Origin: Fasciolopsis buskii
Taxonomy: Eukaryota > Platyhelminthes > Trematoda > Plagiorchiida > Fasciolidae
Direction of reading: 5' to 3'
Length of the DNA stretch: 64,000 bases
Assembly: GCA_008360955.1 (NCBI GenBank)
Contig: LUCM01002320.1
Span: 143,735 to 207,734 of the forward strand
Both the position numbers and the translations under genes were made by a program. Under the pieces are notes generated by a model. The model saw only the letters and a program-made list of their open reading frames with translations. It was not told where the DNA came from and ran no database searches. The first letter of the stretch is position 1; each line of letters begins with the position of its first letter. Below, piece by piece: positions 56,251 to 64,000 of the stretch.

Positions 56251-56788
56251 AGTGTCGGCTTACACTCCTCTATTACCATGCGAGACATACAGGGTGGCTT
56301 ATCCCAAGTCGATGATCCAGTCATACCTAGGAGGTCAATGAGAAGCGGTCTGACCAAGTAGCCGTCTGGTTCTCCAAATTGCGGGGTTGGTTTGAGTTGG
56401 TAGCTCAGTCGGAAAAATGATTGGAAGAGAAACTAATTGATCCCATTTAACGGGCTTCCTTCCAGCCACATCCCGCTGGTTTGGAGACAGGTTCTTGTTC
56501 GAACCAAAGACCGCGATCGTCCTCCGGTTTAATAGCTGTGCTCTAGCCGTTCCCGTCTATCATTCAGCCATGAGTTTCACAAGTTGTGCAGGATATCTGG
56601 ATCGAGCAGAGTGAGTAGTGTTAAATATGCTACTGGTCACAATTCCCCTGTTTTGTTCAACCTGTCTTTTGTTCCCAACCGTCTCTGTTCCGTATGTATG
56701 CCCATAATGCTTCGCTGTTGACAAGTCCGATGCTTGTAACGGTATTTTGATGAGATAGGAAGGTCGTGTTTCCTGTGCTACAGTGGGT
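56251..56788 (+). repeat. 0.5-kb near-identical duplication, copy 2
   Basis: It is the mate of 50556-51093. It stops exactly where the antisense RTE 3' repeat ('catcatcatcatcg') starts. Confidence 0.92.
56385..56510 (+). mobile_element. tRNA-like SINE head, copy in duplication 2
   Basis: It is identical to 50690-50815 in the boxes (A-box-like at 56401-56412, B-box-like at 56490-56505). It is part of the larger duplicated block rather than an independent insertion. Confidence 0.6.
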
Positions 56789-57072
56789 CATCATCATCAT
56801 CGTTCAGCGTTAAACAGCAAGGCAAGCCCCACTGACCGCTGCCTTTCCCCAAAGTTACACGTTTATATAAAAAGAGCGAATATCAAGGGGGAACAGGAAG
56901 TGAACCTACACAGGCGGGAAGATATAAGATGCTGCTGCGGCCAACGCGCAAAACAGTCCAACTGTACAAACGCACTCTTTCAATCATTCTGATTCGACAG
57001 TGAATGACAGCACGATCGGCACTGTTCACGGTTCACTGCCATATCCTTCAGTGTCTCCAGCCAGCAAGTTGA

Positions 57073-57378
57073 CTAGTCTTTCGGACTCCAACCGCGAAGG
57101 GATGAGACACCTATTCTACCTAACTTCGCTGTACATTTTCTCATTCCACCTTGCCTCGTCATCTGTTGGCCTCCACATGGCTTCTTCCATTCCTTAGGAG
57201 GAACACGAAATAGGGCACGATATGGTAAACGAGTGTTCGCCATGCGCAGTACGTGACCCAACCAGCGTAGTCTACTAAGTTTCATACGCTGAAACAAGCT
57301 GTTCTCAGAAGTGGCACCCAATACCAGATTCCCAACCTCTAATCTGCTCACCCGGTCATTCCATCCAAACCTTGCCAT
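57073..57378 (-). pseudogene. RTE ORF2 C-terminus
   Basis: A 101-codon frame with MARFGWNDRVSRLEVGNLVL, RLRWLGHVLRMANTRLPYRA and PPKEWKKPCGGQQMTRQGGM. It is the conserved end of flatworm RTE proteins, open here without a stop. Confidence 0.85.
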
Positions 57379-57652
57379 ACTACGTAAACATCAGTTGTCG
57401 AAAACCTCCAGCCGACGAACATCGCCCACACGCATACTCCATGTCTCGCATTCGTACAACAGAACTGAACGCACTGCAGCACGGTACACACTCCCTTTTA
57501 ACTTCAGTGAAATATCAGGCCGACACCAGCGTAAGCTGCACGAGCCTTGGATGTACGCATACTTACTTCCAATCCCGAGCTACCATCGTTGGACACGCAG
57601 GTACCAAGTTAGGTGAAACGGTCCTCAGTTGTTATTTCGTCTCCATCCAGTG

Positions 57653-58444
57653 TCAAGTTCGGCGCTGCTGTCGTCCAGTCCTGCAATTTGAAGGTGCAAA
57701 GCACATGCTAGACCGAGCAACCGATCTCGACAGTCTATCTAGTGCCCGTTGTGCATGATCCGCAGACTCGAACAGGCACACAACATTGTCTGCGTAATCT
57801 AGGTCACATAGCTTCCCTTCACTTCCCAGTTCGACTCCCACATCCCGGAGACCTCCTAAAGCATCTTCCATTACCTCATCCATGGCGAAGTTGAACAGAA
57901 ATGGAGAGATAGGACAGCCTTGTCGAACGCCGCTAGTCGTTTCGAATGAACCTGACAGTTCACCGTATACCCTAACGCGACCATAGTTATGCGAGTACAA
58001 TGCTCGCAACAGGTTCACAAACTTCGTTGGCGAACCCTTCCGGTTGAGAGCACCGAGTAGTGCCGGTCGATCCACGGAGTCGAAAGCACCTTTCAAGTCG
58101 AGGAAGACTACGATCGTAGGGCGGCGGTGCGTGTGGCGCGTTTCGAGTATTTGTCGGAGAGTGAATATCTGGTCGATGCAACCTCGACCCGGACGAAATC
58201 CAGCCTGGTGTTCGCGGGTATTACTCTCGCGAATCGGTACCAAACGATGCAGCATTATCGAAGTTAACACCTTAGCAACTATCGGAATTAAACTAATCCC
58301 ACGATGATTGCTACAGTCACTCCGGTTGCCCTTCTTGAAGATGGGCACAATCAGTGACTCACCCCACGATAGCGGGATACGCTCCTCGTTCCACATATCA
58401 TGAAGCAAGGAGGTAAGTGATTTCATCAGCACTTCTCCACCCAA
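57653..58444 (-). pseudogene. RTE reverse transcriptase domain, 263-codon open frame
   Basis: Blocks in order: LSWGESLIVPIFKKGNRSDC, NHRGISLIPIVAKVLTSIML, EHQAGFRPGRGCIDQIFTLR, VVFLDLKGAFDSVDRPALL (first catalytic Asp), GVRQGCPISPFLFNFAMDEV, and LCDLDYADNVVCLFESADHA. The catalytic YADD box reads YADN: the second metal-binding Asp is Asn, expected to kill polymerase activity. The frame is lost soon after (SSMCFAPSNC). It would prime reverse transcription on nicked DNA. Much of the RT core before the break is nearly identical to the 35.6-kb copy. Confidence 0.9.
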
Positions 58445-58833
58445 TTTGAAAAGAACTGGGGAAGGTCATCGGGACCGGCAGTTTTTCTCTTCTTCAGAAG
58501 CCGAATATTCGATTTCACTTCGACTTCCGTTGGGGGATCAAGTGAACCGTCCCAACGATTCACAGCTCCAGACGTCAGACTAGATACGATAGCGTATGGC
58601 CAGCTAAACTGATCCTTGAAATGCTCTGCCCAACGGTCCAGTCTTTCCTGTCTATCATGAATGAGCTCTCCAGTCCTATCACACACGACATCACTAACCG
58701 AAGTTCGCTGCCCACCGCTGTCGCGTATAAGCTTAAACAGTCTTTGACTGTTACCTGAAGCGGACGCCACTTCCATCTCTTCGGCTACCTTAACCCACCA
58801 GTTTTCGCGGTCATTCCTAAGGCTAATGGTCAA
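58426..58833 (-). pseudogene. RTE linker between endonuclease and RT
   Basis: A 135-codon frame with WWVKVAEEMEVASASGNSQR, RLFKLIRDSGGQRTSVSD, LDRWAEHFKDQFSW and KKRKTAGPDDLP, the pre-RT block of RTE proteins. It overlaps the RT frame by about 19 bases in another phase, showing one frameshift. Confidence 0.85.
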
Positions 58834-58848
58834 CTGACGCTGGAACTG

Positions 58849-59295
58849 TCAACGCATCTTATTCATTTCCTTGCAGTTAGGCGACTGGCGTTTTTGCTCC
58901 ATTAGACCCAGCGACCCTTGCGAGATCCACTGTTTTTGATGAACGCTAGATCTAGGACCACAGGTGAAATCTGCTGCCAAATGCATAGCCTGTTTAATTT
59001 GATCCCATTGTTTGTCTACATTGCTGCTCGTCGCAGTTCTTAGTTCCTGGAACAGTTTCTGCTCATATCTGTTGGGAACAGTCGAATGAGACGGTCGTTC
59101 GACAGTCAATCGGGTTTGTGGCCTGCGTCGATGGCCGTTCAGCTTCAGCAAAAATTGCATTACAACCAACGTATGGTCCGATTCGACGTACGTAGTCCAG
59201 TACGATCTACAGTTCTGGACAGAACCGCGCCAACGGTACCTTACTGCTATCTGGTCAATCTGACTCAGACTACTCGTCCAGTCAAGTCCAAGACT
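58849..59295 (-). pseudogene. RTE endonuclease C-terminus and first linker part
   Basis: It contains the APE-type endonuclease end (SDHTLV), then a basic linker with RLTVERPSHSTVPNRYEQKL and QWDQIKQAMHLAADFTCGP. Catalytic residues nearer the N-terminus are missing through 5' truncation. Confidence 0.75.
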
Positions 59296-62200
59296 TTGCT
59301 TATGCTAAAGGCTAAACCAGTAGTCCTAAGACGGTAGAATTCACAGCGTGTTGTTGTTCCGGATTGTATGGAGAAGAAGCGATGCACTGAGCATGCTATT
59401 TCTAATGTTTGAAATATGAAATTGTAGCCCTTATTGTAAGTAGCTTTCCTTAGTGGAGATTTACAATTTATTCGACGTTTTGTTTTTACGTTTAGATTTA
59501 GCAAATGTTAGTACTATTTGTTATTTTTATAGAGAACTTGTGTCTCTAAAGTTGGGTCTGACAAAAATGGGAAGCGATGTAATTTTTTGGAGATGTGATG
59601 TTAGATTGTACTGGAATCTGAATGTAGTCAAATTTCAAAGCGTTTTCGGTCTCGTTTGAATATCCCAAGGATTTTGGACCGAAGGGACCTATGATACCGC
59701 GACATTTTATCAACCTGGTGGTTGTTAACCTCTGCCGTTTGATCACTGACAGTCGAGAGTCAGCGATATTATTTTTTCCACAGCGGATGTACATTCGTCC
59801 GTGTTTAGCGCAATGATGCAGCTCCAAGTCGTTGAATTAATTTGCGCCACTGTCGTTTGTCAGGACGCTCATTTCCGTAAGCCGAATGTATCAGAAAGAA
59901 AATAATCTGCGAGCAAAATGTATTTGTGTGCGAAATTGTACACACAAGCTGACGTTTGTCATGTACTGAGTAACAAATCGGCAATTGGTAAAGAAATAAA
60001 CCAACTGGTCTAGAGTTCACAGTATCAACTGTTCCTTCGCATTTGCCTTAATTTATGATTTGGTGTAAAATTAGGTTTATGGACCAAATTTAGGTACATC
60101 AGAGGGCGCGATCCACTCCTCAATATCACAATTGGTTTAGTTTGAATCAAGTTGCTGTAGACTGAAGTGAAACAACAACTGAAGTTTTTTTAATTACTTT
60201 TCAGTAGATTTTAGCATATGAATCCCAGGTTGTTGATTCTATCGGACGTGTGGATTTGACGAAGGTAATATAGAAATTAAGCAGTTCTTGTAGGAAAAGA
60301 AGAGCCAACGCTTACTGTACGGCAAATCAAAACTGACTTTTTTTAGGGGGTCGATACCTGCGTCTGATAGTGGTTGTCAACAATAAGAAGTAAATGGAAT
60401 GCAGAATCAGAGTTTTTGGGAACATCAACATCATTGTTGTGCCAAGGGAAAAATGTAAATCAACAATTAGGTGGTGGATTTGTGGTTGAAAGTTGAAATT
60501 CATGGCTACGTCGCCAGTTCCTTGGATGACTGCGTTGATATCGGCTGAATAAGGTCGAGTATACTAGTGAATTTAAGCTAAATTATGTCCTACCGTAGAA
60601 ACGTGACTAACTTTTGAACGTACCGATCGGAACATAAATTTGCAACAAATCTTCAAAATCAATCACCAGACCATAAATATAACACCCGGACTACTAGGAA
60701 TTGAAATTCGCTCTGAATTATGACTATTTGTGTATAGGAGTGCTTTAAATCGTTCCCGAAATCCGGATTGTCTTGGATTACAAGTGGCTGACCATACAAC
60801 GGTCAGGCATCATCAATCCAGAATTAAGGCCAGTGGATTCAACTGAGTGGAGTGGTTCCCGTATCGGACTGGAAACAAGAGCAATAAAAGGGTCAGCTAA
60901 CCAATAAGATCCCAACGGTTTGGTCGTCGTGATGCTAGGATTTCGATCAATCATGCGAAAATGGGCATTCCCACTATCTCATAGCCAATTATCAGGCCAC
61001 AGTTTGTGTCATCTTTCTGATACAATAAATTCGATGTTAATTTGATACTTGCGTTTTTCACTTGTTGTAGACCAATCTATTGAAATGGACTTAATTGATA
61101 CCGATATTGACTTTTCATCATCAGATGCCGACATGCACGCAGAAAAGCAGGACAATAACCAAGGAAAAAGTTGATTGCGTTGAATGACAAGAGTAACTGA
61201 GGAAAACTGGACTGCGTGCACTGTGCGGGGCCAGACATTTTATTCGTCTTAGTCGGCAGAGACGTGTGGAATCTGTCATCAAAAATGTGCAGATAGAGTC
61301 TCTGCGTCTTGGGCAGGCAACTGTCGTGTGAATTTCCTTGCTGGTGCAGTTTGTTCTATATATTCGCATGTCTGCCGAATGCTGAAATGAAAATAGTTAT
61401 TTTGAAGATTTGCCTATGCAAAAGAATGGAACCGTTCGTTGGATGGCAATAACGTGCGGTCGCGACCGAAGTCCCGGAGGTTGTCAAGCTTCTTTTTTTC
61501 CGAGCCCCCCTCCACAGAGAGAGAGAGGTATCGGGAGTGCGAAACTCGTTGTGACCTGGGGGGGGGAGTAATGTGTGACAAAATTTGTGCTTTCGGGTGT
61601 GTTTGCATGTTCGCGCCCCGGACAGCCGAGATCATCAAAGGAGCATGAAGGCTTGTGTGCATCACCTGAATCAGTGCAACCCAGGATAGTTGAAGAGACC
61701 GGTCAATTGAACATAGGCATAAGAAGAGAAGCTAAAGGAGACATTTCTACAGTCCACCTCCCGAATGCGCATAATTTCACAGAAGCACCCCAAAAGAGCG
61801 AAGGTCGAGACTGGCTAATAAAAAATAGAGACTGAAACGAAAACGATGTGTGTCGGAGCGGTGTGTGCGTGGGCAGGTCTTGAGATTGCCTAGTGTTTGT
61901 GAAAGGGCCATGCAAAGGTTTTCATGAAAATAAAACCAAAGAAGCAGAACGAAAACGAACGGCATGTTTTCGAAACTGAGTAGTTGGTAAACTGACGACT
62001 TGTTTAACTTTTTCACCAGACTGCATTGATTGTGTGGAAAAGCGACTCTTCGCATTACAAAATGCCGAAAAATTAAAAGCGAACGGCTAAAATAGGGAAA
62101 TCGTTTCTCACGGCACCAGAATGATTTGAGAAATACCAGAAAACGAAAAATAGTATACATAAGAAAAAAACATCTGGGGGTGGGGTACCTCCGGTCTTTT

Positions 62201-62327
62201 TCTACTCATTTTATTACAAATAGGTAAGCCCGGATGACATCAAAGCATTTTGAATGACGTCAGTCTAGCAGACGAAAATTGTTCGAAGGGAAAGGGAATG
62301 CACAGCGAAGCGTTCAGGAGCAGTCTT
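59296..62327. other. intergenic sequence, no gene recognised
   Basis: It holds a C/G-run patch at about 61500-61570 (C6, GA repeat and G9) and a G-run at 62175-62184, but no conserved frame. A minus-strand AATAAA at 62210-62215 belongs to the gene on the right. Confidence 0.45.
62210..62215 (-). terminator. candidate polyadenylation signal of the minus-strand gene
   Basis: TTTATT on the plus strand is AATAAA on the minus strand, about 113 bases past the stop of the terminal exon. Spacing and position fit a 3' untranslated region. Confidence 0.5.
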
Positions 62328-62633
62328 TTACTGGCCGTCCGTGGTTTGCTGTTCCTGGTGTTGTTCCAGCTTCTCGGGGAACGGACCATAAGTGACACCA
62401 ATGTACGGCACTTCAGAGGCCATTAGCCGTGGTGGAGCTTCAATTAAATAGGTATATACCAGTGGTAAAGACATGGCCATATCACTGTCCACTGGTGCAG
62501 CGTACAAATAAAATTTGTAAAAATGATCAGCTTTTGGAATCCGAATTAAATAATTGATGCGTTCAGTGTCACGAGCAGAAGCTTCATATTCCTCCAGTTC
62601 CTCCAGCTGCTGAAGAAGATATGCCGTCCGATC
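62328..62633 (-). CDS. terminal exon of an unrecognised minus-strand gene
   Basis: The minus strand has an acceptor ('tcttatcactag') followed by a 101-codon open exon ending in TAA at 62330-62328. It has no ATG near the start, so it is an internal-to-last exon. The product starts DRTAYLLQQLEELEEYEASA (helical, acidic), continues RINYLIRIPKADHFYKFYLY, then APVDSDMAMSLPLVYTYLIE and VPYIGVTYGPFPEKL, and ends Gln-rich. Codon use and the aromatic-rich, ordered composition look like a real globular domain plus a short polar tail. I do not recognise the family and assign no function. No upstream exon of the gene was found before the window ends. Confidence 0.65.
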   Translation of the reverse strand, partial: DRTAYLLQQLEELEEYEASARDTERINYLIRIPKADHFYKFYLYAAPVDSDMAMSLPLVYTYLIEAPPRLMASEVPYIGVTYGPFPEKLEQHQEQQTTDGQ

Positions 62634-62639
62634 CTAGTG

Positions 62640-63745
62640 ATAAGACGTAGAGGATATGTAAATAAATACAGCGCATGGGTGCAATGCGTACTTCTCTAAG
62701 CTAGGTGCTAGAGCCCCTCCTAAGAACGGAAGTTTTACCAAACCATCAAAATCTTATTTGAGCGAACTTTATTTTCCCTATTTGGTATTCTTTACCTCCT
62801 GAAACAGAGAAGGGACTAGAATTAGCAGATTTAAATCATGCAGAAGATTGCGACGAATACAAGTTGAAACAGATTCACCGAATGTTGACGCACTCAAGGT
62901 TTAAGCATCAGTAGGGAGCTCAAGGATCTCGGTTCTCAAACGGAACTGCTATCTTTTAAAGTCAAGGATCAGATGCTTATAGGTCAACTGGGAAAGCAAA
63001 CTTTGCGATTTCAAGATCATTGAAGCATGGCCAAAGCTAAGGACACATCTTAAAATGAAAATTACCAATTGCATGCACACAATGAAGATGTCACTTCGCT
63101 TGGTGATGAAGTTTTTTACTTTTGCCGCCAATCTCAGAAATGAAAACCTGGGAGAAAAATTAATGACGTCTTTTTACAACCCCCAACACATGTAGATTTA
63201 ATTTTACCTCCGCCTTTTTAAGGTAGCCTCGGTTAAAATGGGAGAGGTCGCTCAAGATAATGAGTAATCAATTCTTTTTCTCGTGAACCAAGGTACGTAC
63301 TTATTTACCACAAAATGAATTACTCTCTACTGTAAATTTGGTTAGCTTGGAGAGTCTAAAACTATCGGATATTTCAATAAAGAAATACTGGGTTCAACAA
63401 GTTCCCGCTGTTAGTAAGGTTCTTCATGATACTTTGATAATCAGTTGATGGCGTTTCATCAGACCTTTATTTTTTTCAAACGAAATTGAGAAAGCTGAAT
63501 ATGTTTTGGTTAACCGCTGTGCGAAGTTTCAACCGTGTAATTCAAAACAATATCAAGAAATGGGAAATGCCAGAAGCAACGGAAGTCTTTAGCAGTACAC
63601 AGACACACACACAATATGAAACTACTTAGGGTCGATAGGTGAGAAACCTTTTAAACTGTACTTTGGGCTAAAGGCTAGAGCTATTTGCAAATCACGCTGC
63701 ATAGACCGCGTAGCTCTGATATCGGTTTAAAAAGATTCCTAGGGT
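62640..63745. other. intron or intergenic sequence, nothing recognised
   Basis: Probably the intron upstream (minus strand) of the orphan exon. A short (CA)n run lies at 63602-63613. Confidence 0.4.
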
Positions 63746-63967
63746 TTGAATACTCTGAAAATCGCCAGACATCACTTGGGACGTAGTGTTGAACAGTGGC
63801 TTACTTTTACCTATCAGGTAAGCCATTATATACGATCGCTAACTGAGTTTCTGTTCTATGGAACATTGTGCTTGGCTATTCAGGTGTTTACTACAGTTCA
63901 GTTTCCACAACCAGGAATGTTGCACCAAAGTGCTCCGGTTTTGATTACCCTACCACAGCGACAATAA
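63746..63967 (+). other. open segment with possible splice sites at the right edge
   Basis: The plus strand is open for 73 codons to TAA at 63965-63967. A donor-like 'atcaggtaagc' (63816 onward) and an acceptor-like 'ggctattcag' (about 63881) lie inside it, and AATAAA overlaps the stop. It could be two small exons of a plus-strand gene or chance. No family was recognised. Confidence 0.2.
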
Positions 63968-64000
63968 AATTATACATCAAAAGAAATACAAGGGAAGGAA

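Larger units (their letters stand above)
56787..59295 (-). mobile_element. RTE-type LINE, longest copy (endonuclease end to 3' repeat)
   Basis: A 2.5-kb minus-strand element, 5'-truncated inside the endonuclease. From right to left it has the endonuclease C-terminus (QIDQIAVRYRWRG and VESDHTLVV near 59160-59270, the QIDHI and SDH motifs), a linker, RT, the C-terminal region and the 3' untranslated region with terminal (GAT)n repeat. The frames are long, so it is younger than the other copies, but breaks lie at about 58840, 58430 and 57650. Confidence 0.9.

Noticed and set aside
1..64000. CRISPR arrays, bacterial operons, phage or ribosomal RNA genes.
   Set aside because: No regularly spaced short repeats, no Shine-Dalgarno-led gene runs and no rRNA-like sequence; the spliced kinesin gene marks the DNA as eukaryotic.

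Overview
The window looks like nuclear DNA of a flatworm, most likely a trematode. It has one intron-rich gene with GT-AG splice sites, introns of up to about 10 kb, many (TA)n tracts, and dense debris of RTE-type and CR1-type non-LTR retrotransposons of the kind common in fluke genomes. The species call is inference. I see no operons, CRISPR arrays, rRNA or bona fide tRNA genes.

The main gene is the 3' part of a plus-strand kinesin-6 gene, the homologue of KIF23/MKLP1 (Pavarotti, ZEN-4), the motor subunit of centralspindlin. Ten exons between 26415 and 49523 can be joined in frame. They encode the second half of the motor domain (switch II DLAGSE to the last motor helix), the neck and coiled coil, a basic RRSRS motif, and the C-terminal tail domain that binds ARF6 in vertebrates. 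The 5' motor exons were not found. A second gene is represented by its last exon only, on the minus strand near the right edge (62328-62633); I do not recognise its product.

Region by region: 268-3315 is an insertion-rich, noisy copy of the adjacent 3331-5515 block, which starts with two 269/270-bp tandem units. From 5516 to about 12.2 kb lies GC-richer sequence that I cannot assign. From 12.25 to 14.86 kb is a badly decayed CR1-like LINE (endonuclease and reverse transcriptase). From 14.86 to 22.5 kb are a 160-bp direct repeat pair, two minus-strand RT remnants, an RTE tail and a minus-strand SINE. From 22.7 to 25.1 kb is a composite repeat array, here called X, A, B and Y modules. The kinesin exons and their transposon-loaded introns occupy 26.4 to 49.5 kb, including an inverted copy of the array (33.7-35.06 kb) fused to a 2-kb RTE element (35.1-37.2 kb). 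From 50.5 to 59.3 kb are a near-identical 0.5-kb duplication carrying a tRNA-like SINE, a Tc1/mariner remnant and the best-preserved RTE copy (minus strand, 263-residue RT frame). From 59.3 to 64 kb is intergenic sequence plus the orphan exon.

The most noteworthy structure is an indel-free 768-bp inverted repeat (24174-24941 against 33706-34473). It sits in the introns on either side of two consecutive kinesin motor exons, an arrangement that could favour back-splicing to a circular RNA or inversion of the segment. No operon-like cooperation is visible: the window is one cell-division gene embedded in layered selfish DNA.
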